64,000 nucleotides of DNA from an uncultured Bacteroidales bacterium (GCA_902779085.1 CACYZY010000001.1:372001-436000), one strand, 5' to 3'. Shown: positions 26,952-35,068, counted from the stretch's first letter. Notes: a model not told the origin generated them from the sequence alone. Made by a program: numbers and translations.

Positions 26952-27830
26952 ATGATTTTATCAATGACGGGCTATGGCAAGACAATTGTCGAATTGCCCG
27001 ATAAAAAGGTGAACATTGAGATAAAGTCGCTCAACAGTAAGGCGATGGACCTCTCTACACGTGTAGCGCCGCTCTATAGGGAGAAAGAGATGGAGATTCG
27101 CAACTTCATCGCCCAGCTAGTAGAACGTGGCAAGGTAGATTTTGCGTTGTGGATTGAAAAGAAAGATGCTACTGATGTGATGGTGCCCATCAACCAAAGT
27201 ACGATGGCTGCTTATTATAAACGATTGTCAGAAATTGTGGAGGAAACAGGCATTCCTGCTCCCCAAGACTGGTTTACCACCTTATTGCGTATGCCTGATG
27301 TAATGTCAACCAAGGATGAAGCTGTGGAACTCTCTGAAGAAGAGTGGAATGCCGTGTTTGAAGGAGTTAAGAAAGCAGTGCAGCTTTTGCTGGATTTCCG
27401 CAAGCAGGAAGGTGAGGCATTGGATAAGAAATTCCGTACTAACATTACTCGTATAGGTGAGTTGTTAGCATCTATAGAACCTTATGAAAAAGATAGAGTT
27501 CCTAAGATTAAGGAACGTATTCTTGATGCGTTAGAGAAGTTACCCGTTGAATACGACAAGAATCGTATGGAACAGGAATTGATCTATTATATCGAGAAAT
27601 TGGACATCAATGAAGAGAAGCAACGATTGTCTAATCACCTGGCGTATTTCATCTCTACAATGGAAGGTAAATATGGGCAAGGTAAAAAGTTAGGTTTCAT
27701 TGCCCAGGAAATGGGACGAGAGATTAACACTTTGGGAAGCAAAAGCAACCAGGCAGAGATGCAACGTATTGTGGTTCAGATGAAAGACGAACTCGAGCAG
27801 ATCAAGGAGCAAGTCCTGAATGTAATGTAA
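26952..27830 (+). CDS. YicC family endoribonuclease-like protein
   Basis: A 292-residue protein opening with MILSMTGYGK, the YicC signature. The C-terminal DUF1732 segment is complete: KRLSNHL-type motif (QRLSNHLAYF), KLGFIAQEMGREINTLGSKSN and VVQMKDELEQIKEQVLNV. E. coli YicC has been linked to RNA cleavage. It precedes gmk by 83 nt and, as in many bacteria, is probably co-transcribed with it. Confidence 0.93.
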   Translation: MILSMTGYGKTIVELPDKKVNIEIKSLNSKAMDLSTRVAPLYREKEMEIRNFIAQLVERGKVDFALWIEKKDATDVMVPINQSTMAAYYKRLSEIVEETGIPAPQDWFTTLLRMPDVMSTKDEAVELSEEEWNAVFEGVKKAVQLLLDFRKQEGEALDKKFRTNITRIGELLASIEPYEKDRVPKIKERILDALEKLPVEYDKNRMEQELIYYIEKLDINEEKQRLSNHLAYFISTMEGKYGQGKKLGFIAQEMGREINTLGSKSNQAEMQRIVVQMKDELEQIKEQVLNVM

Positions 27831-27913
27831 ACTCATAAAGGCAGTAGAGTCCCCGAGCCCTTTCTCTTTTTTAGTAGAGTATAGATATTGAAGGGCTTGT
27901 AAAAGAATGTATT

Positions 27914-28501
27914 ATGGGAAAGTTGATTATTTTTAGCGCCCCCTCTGGTAGTGGAAAATCCACTATTATCAACTATCTGCTGGAAGAACATCCAGAGTTG
28001 AAGTTGGCCTTTTCTGTCAGTGCAACGAGCCGTCCACCAAGAGGCAAAGAGCAGCATGGGGTAGAATACTTCTTCCTATCACCAGAAGAGTTTCGTCAGC
28101 GTATTGATAATGACGAATTTCTTGAGTATGAAGAAGTTTATCCAGGTCGTTTCTATGGAACATTGAAGGCTCAGGTAGAGAAACAATCAGGGGAAGGGCA
28201 GAATGTTTTGTTTGATGTGGATGTCAAGGGAGGCGTAAATATTAAGCAATATTATGGAGATCGGGCTTTGAGCTTGTTTATTCAACCTCCTTCAATTGAA
28301 GCGTTGCGAAGTCGTTTGGAGAAACGAGGTACTGAGACACCCGAAGTCATCAATGACCGTATAGCGCGAGCTGAGTTTGAGTTAGGCTTTGCTCCTCAAT
28401 TTGATAAAGTGGTCATTAACGATGACTTGGAAATAGCTAAAGCAGAAACTCTGCAAATCATTAAGGACTTTATTAACAACGATCAGAAAAATGGACTTTA
28501 A
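27914..28501 (+). CDS. gmk: Guanylate kinase
   Basis: A 195-residue kinase converting GMP to GDP. The P-loop is SAPSGSGKSTI at the N-terminus. The GMP-binding region SATSRPPRGKEQHGVEYFFL and the YEEVYPGRFYGT, DVDVKGG and RLEKRGTET motifs follow. Length is typical. The start is ATG 27914. The next small gene overlaps its end by 11 nt. Confidence 0.96.
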   Translation: MGKLIIFSAPSGSGKSTIINYLLEEHPELKLAFSVSATSRPPRGKEQHGVEYFFLSPEEFRQRIDNDEFLEYEEVYPGRFYGTLKAQVEKQSGEGQNVLFDVDVKGGVNIKQYYGDRALSLFIQPPSIEALRSRLEKRGTETPEVINDRIARAEFELGFAPQFDKVVINDDLEIAKAETLQIIKDFINNDQKNGL

Positions 28502-28700
28502 CGGAAAGAACTTATCAACTAAGTTGGTGCGTATATTGTTTGCCATCAATGTGTTTGCTATGTTGTGCTTTATTTTCATGGCTGTATTTTTCTTCTATTA
28601 CGGTGAGAATGAAGTGGGCATCATGCTGGTAGTAGTGGCTTGCCTCAGTGCTCTCAATAACTGGAAGTTGTGGGGAAGAATTAAGCAGGAATTGAAGTGA
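28491..28700 (+). CDS. Small two-helix membrane protein, 69 aa
   Basis: An unrecognised 69-residue protein wedged between gmk (11-nt overlap) and nadD (4-nt overlap), which argues for real translation. Two hydrophobic segments (about 14-36 and 40-58; ILFAINVFAMLCFIFMAVFF and GIMLVVVACLSALNN) are joined by the short charged turn YYGENEVG. Both ends are basic and probably cytoplasmic. Function unknown. Confidence 0.7.
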   Translation: MDFNGKNLSTKLVRILFAINVFAMLCFIFMAVFFFYYGENEVGIMLVVVACLSALNNWKLWGRIKQELK

Positions 28701-29260
28701 AGAAGGTCGCACTTTACTTTGGCTCATTTAACCCCATTCATGTAGGGCACCTAGCTCTCGCCAACTATCTCTGTGAGTTTGGTGAGGTAGATGAGTTGTG
28801 GTTTGTGGTGAGTCCTCGCAATCCTTTCAAGCAACAAACTGATCTGATGGACGATGACTTTCGTTTGCAATTGGTCCAATTAGCTATAAAAGACTATCCC
28901 AAGTTTAAGGCTTGCGATGTGGAGTTCTCTATGCCTCGTCCTTCATATACTTATCATACTTTACAAAAACTATGTGAGCTTTATCCTCAATTTGAGTTCC
29001 TGCTCTTGATGGGAGCCGATAATTGGCCTAACCTCAAGAATTGGTATCATGGCGATGAGATTATGGCGCAAAATCAAATTGTTGTCTATCCTCGTCCAGG
29101 ATATGAGATAGATATGACAGAACTTCCTGAAAATGTGCACTTTGTGGATGCTCCTCAGTTTGATATTTCCTCTTCCTTTATCAGAAAATCGTTGAAAGAA
29201 GGTAAGGACGTGCGTTTCTTTTTGCCTACTTCTATTTGGCCGTCCTTTTACAAGAACTAA
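28697..29260 (+). CDS. nadD: Nicotinate-nucleotide adenylyltransferase
   Basis: A 187-residue enzyme of NAD synthesis, joining ATP and nicotinate mononucleotide. The nucleotidyltransferase motif G-S-F-N-P-I-H-x-G-H is at the N-terminus, LLLMGADNWPNLKNW is the substrate region and DISSSFIRKSL is the second ATP motif. The start is GTG at 28697, overlapping the upstream stop as GTGA, which implies translational coupling. Confidence 0.95.
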   Translation: MKKVALYFGSFNPIHVGHLALANYLCEFGEVDELWFVVSPRNPFKQQTDLMDDDFRLQLVQLAIKDYPKFKACDVEFSMPRPSYTYHTLQKLCELYPQFEFLLLMGADNWPNLKNWYHGDEIMAQNQIVVYPRPGYEIDMTELPENVHFVDAPQFDISSSFIRKSLKEGKDVRFFLPTSIWPSFYKN

Positions 29261-29392
29261 GCTCATGCTTTACTACTAGTAAGCTTTGAAATTTTCATGA
29301 GAATTTTCGAGTTTGCTTGGACTAATAGATCTGTTTTTTAGGAGTAAACCGTCTTTTTACTTAAAGCATTCTTTTGTGTGAAAAAAATAATC

Positions 29393-29424
29393 CCTCGTTA
29401 GGAATTGTTTTTTCTCTAACGAGG
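29393..29424 (-). terminator. Terminator of the YtxH/holin-like gene cluster
   Basis: CCTCGTTAG (29393-29401) and CTAACGAGG (29416-29424) form a 9-bp stem with a 14-nt loop. On the minus strand the hairpin is followed by ATTATTTTTTT. The remaining sequence from nadD to the hairpin shows nothing clear. Confidence 0.75.
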
Positions 29425-29454
29425 GGTTAAAAAAAAGTTTTGTTGCCCAAGGCA

Positions 29455-29703
29455 TCATCTGAGCAGTTTTCTTAGTTTTCTCAATACTTTGTAGCCAATC
29501 AGCAATCCATCGAATACCACCATACCCGTATTTAACAGACCCATAACAGGTGTCGCCTTTTTGGCAGTGGGTTTCAAAGGTTCTAGAAATCCTTGCGATA
29601 AAGTCGTCATCTTCTGCTTTTGTGTACCAATACGCTTACGTAAAGCAGCCTTTTGTTGTGCTATACGCTCTAAAGTGATGTCATTCTGCTGGTTGTTCAT
29701 CAA
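29455..29703 (-). CDS. Small conserved-looking protein, 82 aa
   Basis: I do not recognise this family. The protein has a charged helical N-terminal half (ERIAQQKAALRKRIGTQKQK), a Pro/Lys linker, a weakly hydrophobic stretch (MGLLNTGMVVFDGLLIGYKV) and a basic end (LRKLRKLLR). It overlaps the holin-like gene by 23 nt and ends just before a terminator, which places it as the third gene of the YtxH operon. Possibly membrane-associated. Confidence 0.65.
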   Translation of the reverse strand: MMNNQQNDITLERIAQQKAALRKRIGTQKQKMTTLSQGFLEPLKPTAKKATPVMGLLNTGMVVFDGLLIGYKVLRKLRKLLR

Positions 29704-30085
29704 TTATTTCCTCCTCCTTGGGTTGTGGATCATTGTCTTTCAGAAACAAGTTTGCTAAGAACTTAACCATAGGTGCTACTATCAGTTTTTGTCTGTAACG
29801 ATAGACCACTGCCATAACTATCAGCAAGAACAAAGTGATGAGCGCAAAACTGTTCATCAAGCCTCCGATGAACGGGGCAATCACGTATGCTATGGTAAAT
29901 GAGAAATAGAATAGAGTCACCATACCTAGTATAATGAGTATTAATACTAGGATAAGTGTTGACAGTAAGATGGTTAGCTTTTCTGTCAATTCCAGCTTGG
30001 CATATTCTGTTTGCAGCTCAAGATATTTCTTTGACTCTGTAAATAATTGCTGGAGATCCTCTATACCTTTTTCAACTCCAAACAT
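29681..30085 (-). CDS. Phage holin family (YqjE/DUF1469-like) membrane protein
   Basis: A 134-residue protein with an N-terminal amphipathic helix (GIEDLQQLFTESKKYLELQ), a charged YAKLELTEKL segment, two strong membrane segments (about 38-65 and 70-100), a basic loop and an acidic tail. This matches chromosomal proteins named phage holin superfamily 6. Despite the name, the family is found beside YtxH genes and is linked to envelope stress or cell-shape functions; no phage genes are near. Confidence 0.8.
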   Translation of the reverse strand: MFGVEKGIEDLQQLFTESKKYLELQTEYAKLELTEKLTILLSTLILVLILIILGMVTLFYFSFTIAYVIAPFIGGLMNSFALITLFLLIVMAVVYRYRQKLIVAPMVKFLANLFLKDNDPQPKEEEIIDEQPAE

Positions 30086-30096
30086 GATGGTCCTTT

Positions 30097-30303
30097 TTAT
30101 TCAGCCTCTTCGTCCTTTACATCAGCAATCTCGTCAATCAGGTTCTCCATTTCAGCCTTGCTCAGACGGATACCTTTCTTGCGCAGAATCTCGGCAATCT
30201 TAGTACGTGTGTCTTCGCCTTTCTCTGGTGCAAACAGCAAACCTACAGCTGTTCCTACTATTGCTCCTGTTAAAAATGCTGCAAAAACATTCAGTCCTTT
30301 CAT
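30097..30303 (-). CDS. YtxH domain protein
   Basis: A 68-residue protein with one Gly/Ala-rich membrane segment (FAAFLTGAIVGTAVGLLFAP), followed by the diagnostic EKGEDTRTKI and a coiled charged tail. YtxH-like proteins are small general-stress membrane proteins. First gene of a three-gene minus-strand operon, with -7 box TATCTTTG at 30348-30355. Confidence 0.85.
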   Translation of the reverse strand: MKGLNVFAAFLTGAIVGTAVGLLFAPEKGEDTRTKIAEILRKKGIRLSKAEMENLIDEIADVKDEEAE

Positions 30304-30347
30304 GATATTTCCTCCTTTATATTTATGATATTAGACTTACTTTTAAG

Positions 30348-30355
30348 CAAAGATA
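30348..30355 (-). promoter_or_regulatory. -7 box of the YtxH operon
   Basis: TATCTTTG on the minus strand, 45 nt upstream of the YtxH start. No clear TTTG at the -33 distance. Confidence 0.5.
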
Positions 30356-30396
30356 GTAAACAAAATTGTTTCTATAATCATTTTTCACATATTTTT

Positions 30397-30428
30397 TTTG
30401 AAAGCTCAGAGATTTTCTATTATTTTTG
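30397..30428 (+). promoter_or_regulatory. Promoter of the SPOR lipoprotein gene
   Basis: TTTG (30397-30400), a 20-nt spacer, TATTTTTG (30421-30428). Both elements match the Bacteroidota consensus with ideal spacing. It decides the gene start: upstream in-frame codons lie inside the promoter. Confidence 0.8.
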
Positions 30429-30466
30429 CATCGATTTTATCGTATAACACTAAATGCAATTTTAAA

Positions 30467-30970
30467 ATGAAGAAATTATTTGTATTAGGATTAGGTATTT
30501 GTGTGGCTTTTGCGTTTGCATCCTGTAAGAGCAGTGAAAGCGCTTACAAAAAGGCGTATGAGAAGGCTAAGCAGCAGGAAGTAGCACAACCTCAGACCTC
30601 CCCGGCTACTGCTGAGGTAACTCCAGTTGTGGCAGCTCCTGTACAGTCAAACACCCCTTCACCAGCTCCTGCACAGGGAAGTGCTCGTCAGGAAAGAGTG
30701 TCATTGGTGTCTGGTAGTGGTTTGCTGGACTATAGTGTGGTTTGTGGCAGTTTCGGCGTGAAGACCAATGCGGATAACCTGAAGAAATTCCTCGATGGCG
30801 AAGGCTACAGTTCAATTGTTGTGTTCAATGCAGATAACAACATGTACAGGGTAATCGTATCGTCTTACACTGACTATGCAGCTGCACAGGAAGCACGTGA
30901 TGCTTTCAAGGCTAAGTATTCCAATCGTGCTGATTTCCAGAATGCATGGTTGCTGTATCGCTTGAACTGA
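30467..30970 (+). CDS. SPOR domain lipoprotein
   Basis: A 167-residue lipoprotein: signal peptide KKLFVLGLGICVAFAF with lipobox FASC, a Lys-rich helix, a Pro/Ala/Gln-rich linker (about 40-85) and a C-terminal SPOR domain (about 92-165; YSVVCGSFGVKTNADNLKKF, MYRVIVSSYTDYAAAQEARD). SPOR domains bind denuded septal peptidoglycan, so a role at the division site is likely. The frame extends upstream to 30398, but ATG 30467 is the true start because the promoter is at 30397-30428. Confidence 0.9.
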   Translation: MKKLFVLGLGICVAFAFASCKSSESAYKKAYEKAKQQEVAQPQTSPATAEVTPVVAAPVQSNTPSPAPAQGSARQERVSLVSGSGLLDYSVVCGSFGVKTNADNLKKFLDGEGYSSIVVFNADNNMYRVIVSSYTDYAAAQEARDAFKAKYSNRADFQNAWLLYRLN

Positions 30971-31111
30971 TTTTCCTTATATTAAATAAGGTGTAAATAT
31001 AGGTAAGTGGTTCCTGCCATTACTTTGAGCAAAGAAGAGATATATTACTCTCCGCGAGGCATTTGTTTTTTAAGAAAAATCAATTAAAACTTAATTTTTT
31101 TTAAAAAAAAC

Positions 31112-31142
31112 TTTGTGGATTGTAAAATAGTCTCTACATTTG
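31112..31142 (+). promoter_or_regulatory. Promoter of the 31-35 kb envelope cluster
   Basis: TTTG (31112-31115), a 19-nt spacer, TACATTTG (31135-31142). Predicted start near 31149. It overlaps the nominal GTG start at 31115, excluding it. Confidence 0.75.
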
Positions 31143-31207
31143 CAGTGTATTTGCGTATAAATACGTGTTTTAGTGTGTATTTTGGACATTCTGACATAAC
31201 TAAAAGA

Positions 31208-32458
31208 TTGAGAATCAGCGGCGAAGTTGCTGTCTTGCTTATTGTTTTTTTGTTGATTTTCCCTTTGAAAGGATGGTCGCAATCTGGTGATGAAGCAGTA
31301 AAAGAGCTGATCAATATGGGTTTTGAGAATGTCAGTTGTACAGATACAGATGAAGAACGCGTTTATATTGTGCAAAATATGGCTTACCGCCTTCATGGGG
31401 TAGGTATGGCAAAAGCAGTTGATGTTATTCAGTCTTTAGGGATGCCGAGTGACAGAAATTGCCGAATAGTTGTATTGGATAATAATGTACCCCAATACTC
31501 TATTTTTCATCAGAAAGGTGTTGAGGTAAATGATACAATTGCTTTAGAGGGAAGTCGGGCTGGATGGGAAACCTCTTACGAATTGGGAGATTCCTGGAAG
31601 GTGGCGAATAAAACAAAAAAGCAGAATCGTTCTTTGTTCAAGGTTGATTTGGTAGTTTATCCTGAATTATATTTTCAGAATATGTTGCTGACTAAGATTT
31701 ATTCATCTTCTTATAGTTTGGACCCAACAATTGAAGTGTCCCTGTGGGAAGGAATGAAGTTCACTGGTCAGGTTGTGATTCCATTGCATCGCGGAGCGCG
31801 TTATGGAGAAATTTATGGAAAGACTCGCTTGGGGTATTTGACAATTTCACAGTCATTTCGTGTGCAGAATCTTTTTGTAACAGCATTTGCTGGAAATTTA
31901 GGATCTTTCCATTGGGGACTTGGTACTAATATGAAATATGTATTTAAGGATCCGAGGTTCTCGATTGAAGGACATGCAATGTACGTAGGTGTTTCTACGC
32001 TTGGTGGCTGGAAATGGGAAAGGGGTGAACTGGATACATGGCTGTTTAAACTGGGTGGTCAATATTATTGGCCAAAGTATAATACCCAGTTTGAATTACG
32101 TCTAGAAAAGTATATCCGTCATGATACTGGTATCCGTTTTCAGTTCGCAAGGCATATGAGAAAAGCATCTATAGGGTTTTATGCTCGAAAGACTATAGAT
32201 TACAACCATCGTTACAAAATTGCTAATAGTGGTTATGATGGAGGTTTTTTCTTTAATATTACATTGCCACCGTATGGGAAATACAAACGTACGAAGCATA
32301 TCCCAAGAATTACACCTGCAGAAACTTTTGGCATAACTTATTATGCAGGCAATGAGAAATATTATGGAAAGACTGTTAACTTCAGCCCGAATAATAATGC
32401 AAGAACAAGAAATAGTTTTAACCCAATATTTATAAAATCGGAATTGTTGAATTATTAA
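31208..32458 (+). CDS. YjbH-like outer-membrane barrel protein (C-terminal-half type)
   Basis: About 416 residues. There is no ATG before the mature protein: a promoter rules out the GTG at 31115, leaving TTG 31208 (preceded by A-rich sequence and followed by signal peptide RISGEVAVLLIVFLLIFPLKGWSQ) or GTG 31175. After the signal an alpha/beta domain (about 25-110; AVKELINMGFENVSC, YRLHGVGMAKAVDVIQ, RIVVLDNNVPQYSIF) resembles the domains between the barrels of YjbH/GfcD. The rest has alternating aromatic beta-strands of a barrel (LFVTAFAGNLGSFHWGLG, GGFFFNITLPPYG). YjbH/GfcD proteins take part in exopolysaccharide or group 4 capsule export. The family call is by pattern and is uncertain. It leads a four-gene cluster. 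Confidence 0.6.
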   Translation: MRISGEVAVLLIVFLLIFPLKGWSQSGDEAVKELINMGFENVSCTDTDEERVYIVQNMAYRLHGVGMAKAVDVIQSLGMPSDRNCRIVVLDNNVPQYSIFHQKGVEVNDTIALEGSRAGWETSYELGDSWKVANKTKKQNRSLFKVDLVVYPELYFQNMLLTKIYSSSYSLDPTIEVSLWEGMKFTGQVVIPLHRGARYGEIYGKTRLGYLTISQSFRVQNLFVTAFAGNLGSFHWGLGTNMKYVFKDPRFSIEGHAMYVGVSTLGGWKWERGELDTWLFKLGGQYYWPKYNTQFELRLEKYIRHDTGIRFQFARHMRKASIGFYARKTIDYNHRYKIANSGYDGGFFFNITLPPYGKYKRTKHIPRITPAETFGITYYAGNEKYYGKTVNFSPNNNARTRNSFNPIFIKSELLNY

Positions 32459-32468
32459 ATTATTTAAA

Positions 32469-32960
32469 ATGAAAATGAAAAGTAAATTGTTTGGTAATAG
32501 CGCTAAAATGGCGCTGGCCGCTTTAGTGACTTGTGCTTCTTTGACAAGCTGCTATGATTTGGACGGTGGTTCTGCAATTATTATACCAGAACCTACTCCA
32601 CAAACCGTTTCTTATGTTTTGACAGGAAAGGTTACTGATGCTATGTCTTATCAGCCTATTGCAGACGCTACTGTAACTTTTGCTGGTGGCACTGCTACAA
32701 CTGATGCAAAGGGACATTATGAAACATCTGCTCAGAGCACTCCTTTCAATACTGATGTTACTTTCTCTGCTGAAGGTTATAAGGATTTAGTGGCTAACCC
32801 AGGTCAGGCTCCTGCTACATCTGGTATTTCTACTAAGGTGTTGGATGTTGAGATGGTTACTACAGGACATGATGACCATGATCACGACCATGACCATGAC
32901 CACGATGGTGGCAACGGCTCTGGTGGTGGTACTGGCGACGGTGGTGTAGACGGTAATTAA
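32469..32960 (+). CDS. Lipoprotein with carboxypeptidase-regulatory-like domain and His/Asp-rich tail
   Basis: A 163-residue lipoprotein (lipobox LTSC, Cys about residue 28). A single beta-sandwich domain (about 48-130: VLTGKVTDAMSYQPIADATVTF, TTDAKGHYETSA, VTFSAEGYKDL) has the pattern of carboxypeptidase-D regulatory-like folds. The tail is GHDDHDHDHDHDHDGG followed by Gly/Ser/Asp-rich sequence. Alternating His-Asp is a plausible metal-binding strand (Zn, Ni or Cu), known in periplasmic metal chaperones and tails. It lies 10 nt after the barrel gene and 31 nt before the next one, so it is probably part of the same surface complex. Function unknown. Confidence 0.7.
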   Translation: MKMKSKLFGNSAKMALAALVTCASLTSCYDLDGGSAIIIPEPTPQTVSYVLTGKVTDAMSYQPIADATVTFAGGTATTDAKGHYETSAQSTPFNTDVTFSAEGYKDLVANPGQAPATSGISTKVLDVEMVTTGHDDHDHDHDHDHDGGNGSGGGTGDGGVDGN

Positions 32961-32991
32961 GCCATAATTTGTTAGTTTAGCTGATTTGATA

Positions 32992-33741
32992 ATGAAGTTA
33001 CGACTTAAATTTATTGCTATTGCATTTTTATGTGCGTTATTCCATCAGCAACTTTCAGCTCAACTGACATACGGTACCACTGGTTTGTTGCACATGCCTT
33101 CTGCTGAGATGCAGAAAGACAAGACTGTAATGATTGGTGGGAACTATTTAAACAAGGGGCTTACTCCCCCAAAGTGGAACTATGGAACCCTGAATTATTT
33201 TGGTAGCTTTACCGTTTTCCCTTGGTTAGAGATTACAGCGACATTTACATTGTTTAATGGTGAGTCTCTAGGTTATAAGAATGAGAAAGGCTTTTTCAAC
33301 CAAGACAGATATTTCGGGTTTAGAGTACGGCCAATAAAAGAAGGGCAATTTTGGAAGTATATGCCAGCCATTGTATTAGGAACTTCTGATCCATATACTG
33401 AATCTGGTGATGAAAATATTGCTTCTTCTAAAGGGAATGGATATTTTAGCCGTTTTTATATAGCAGCGACTAAACACATCCAGATAGGAAAAGAAGAGAT
33501 AGGCGTGCATGTTGCATATCTTTACAACAAACGAAAAGACTATCCGTTGAACGGACCAGCAGTCGGAGTTTCTTATCACCCTTCATTTCACCCTCAATTG
33601 GGTGTGATTGCCGAGTATGATTCTAAAGATTTTGCTATAGGTGCCACTTATTTGCTCTTGAACCATTTGCACATGCAGTTTGAGATGCAAAAATTAACAA
33701 GATTTTCCGGAGGGCTTGCTTACAAGATTTACTTGAAGTAA
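32992..33741 (+). CDS. YjbH domain outer-membrane protein (N-terminal-barrel type)
   Basis: A 249-residue protein from ATG 32992 with signal peptide KLRLKFIAIAFLCALFHQQLSAQ. The mature start LTYGTTGLLHMPSAEMQKDK matches the conserved G-x-TGL-x-x-x-PSA opening of YjbH/GfcD N-terminal barrels. Regular amphipathic strands follow (YFGSFTVFPWLEITATFTLF, VAYLYN, IAEYDSKDFAIGATYLL) and the chain ends in LAYKIYLK. At about 250 residues it covers only one barrel; E. coli YjbH is near 700 with two. The preceding barrel gene may supply the second. Confidence 0.7.
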   Translation: MKLRLKFIAIAFLCALFHQQLSAQLTYGTTGLLHMPSAEMQKDKTVMIGGNYLNKGLTPPKWNYGTLNYFGSFTVFPWLEITATFTLFNGESLGYKNEKGFFNQDRYFGFRVRPIKEGQFWKYMPAIVLGTSDPYTESGDENIASSKGNGYFSRFYIAATKHIQIGKEEIGVHVAYLYNKRKDYPLNGPAVGVSYHPSFHPQLGVIAEYDSKDFAIGATYLLLNHLHMQFEMQKLTRFSGGLAYKIYLK

Positions 33742-33793
33742 GTTGAGTAAACGGAGACAAATTTAAATGTAAATAATTAAAAATTTATAATCG

Positions 33794-34969
33794 ATGAAAA
33801 CTAAATTAATGCTTTTATCTTTGGCGTTGGCTAGCTTCGCAGTATGTGCATCAGCTCAGACAACCAGAGAAAAATACACTAGCAATGGCGCTGATAATAT
33901 CTTTATTAGTGCTACTGGTGGTATTTCAACTGTTTATTCAGGAAAACATGAGGGTGAGTTCGGTAAGATTGCACCTCATATTACCGTTTCTTTAGGTAAG
34001 TGGTTTACTCCAGTTCTTGGTTTGCGTGGCCAAGTAGGCGTTTGGAGAGCTAACTTTGACACTCGTCATGCACTTGGTAAATTGAACCAAAGTGGTGAAT
34101 ATCTTGCAAACGAGCAGAAGTGGCATAAGAATATTGGTATTGTTCGCTTGGATGGTCTGTACAATTTGACAAACGCTATTCTTGGTTATGATCCTGATCG
34201 TTTGTTCTCATTGTCTATCTTTGCAGGTCCTGGTTTGACTTTCTCTAAGTCTCACATTGGTGATTACAAGTCTGATGGTAAGACGTCTTATCAGAGAGTC
34301 ATTGCTAATGGTGATACTAAGGAGAAAATTACTCCACATATCAACGGTTCTGTTGGTTTGCTGGGTAAGTTCAATGTTTCTCCAGTTCTTGACATTGACC
34401 TCGAGGTTCGTGGTGAAATCGCTGACTCATATCTGGGTTACAGATCAACTGCAAGTTCAGTAGGTGGCATTTATGCTGGCGCTGGTTTAACTTACACCTT
34501 CGGTGGCAAGAAGTTCGTTCCAGTTAACCAGAAGGTTGACACTTCAGCTTTGACAGACGAAATCAACCGTCTGCGCAAAGAGTTGGCAGATTGCCTGAAC
34601 AGACCAGCTGAGGTTCGCACTGTTACTGAGACTAAGACCGTTACTGAGACCAAGTTCAACAAGACTCCTATCTTCTTCAAGATTGGTAGCTCTAAGCTTG
34701 ACAAGTATGCTAATGCAACTATCAAGTTGGTTGCTGAAGGCATCAAGGCTAGCGGTGGTACTTTCAAGGTACAGGCTTATGCTGACAAGGCTACTGGTAG
34801 CTCAAGCTTCAACCAGAAGTTGACCGATGCTCGTGCTAAGGCTGTTTACGATGCTCTTGTAGCTGAGGGCGTTTCTTCAAGCCAGCTTGAGATCGTTTCT
34901 AACGGTGGTGTTGACAATATGTTCGGCGATCGTGAAACAACTCGCGTCGTAATCATGGGTGTTGAGTAA
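33794..34969 (+). CDS. Major OmpA family outer-membrane protein
   Basis: A 391-residue protein with signal peptide KTKLMLLSLALASFAVCASAQ, an N-terminal 8-strand-type barrel (about 30-245), a coiled stalk (DTSALTDEINRLRKELADCL), a TVTETKTVTETK repeat and a C-terminal OmpA peptidoglycan-binding domain (IFFKIGSSKLDKYANATI, SFNQKLTDARAKAVYDAL, GDRETTRVVIM). Codons are strongly biased (GCT, AAG, GGT), as expected for one of the most abundant cell proteins. It probably tethers the outer membrane to the wall. It is followed by a strong terminator. Confidence 0.92.
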   Translation: MKTKLMLLSLALASFAVCASAQTTREKYTSNGADNIFISATGGISTVYSGKHEGEFGKIAPHITVSLGKWFTPVLGLRGQVGVWRANFDTRHALGKLNQSGEYLANEQKWHKNIGIVRLDGLYNLTNAILGYDPDRLFSLSIFAGPGLTFSKSHIGDYKSDGKTSYQRVIANGDTKEKITPHINGSVGLLGKFNVSPVLDIDLEVRGEIADSYLGYRSTASSVGGIYAGAGLTYTFGGKKFVPVNQKVDTSALTDEINRLRKELADCLNRPAEVRTVTETKTVTETKFNKTPIFFKIGSSKLDKYANATIKLVAEGIKASGGTFKVQAYADKATGSSSFNQKLTDARAKAVYDALVAEGVSSSQLEIVSNGGVDNMFGDRETTRVVIMGVE

Positions 34970-34994
34970 TTTATTTTATTCACAACATAATGTT

Positions 34995-35025
34995 AAAAGG
35001 GTACTTGTTTTGAGTACCCTTTTTT
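34995..35025 (+). terminator. Terminator of the OmpA gene
   Basis: AAAAGGGTACT (34995-35005) and AGTACCCTTTT (35013-35023) form a perfect 11-bp stem with a 7-nt loop and a T-run to 35025. Confidence 0.9.
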
Positions 35026-35068
35026 CATATTATATGCTTTTTTCACTTCTATTCTCAATTAATATTCG

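Noticed and set aside
27843-27855. AGTAGAGTCCCCG shared exactly with 52427-52439
   Set aside because: A 13-base match is expected by chance many times in a 64-kb window, and the flanks do not align well; not counted as a third array copy.
29681-30085. Holin-like gene as a sign of prophage
   Set aside because: This holin-named family is chromosomal and sits with YtxH; no phage structural, integrase or lysis genes are near.
31015-31066. Possible small structured RNA or terminator after the SPOR gene
   Set aside because: Only short pairings (CTTTG/CAAAG and TGCC/GGCA) before a T-run; too weak to call.
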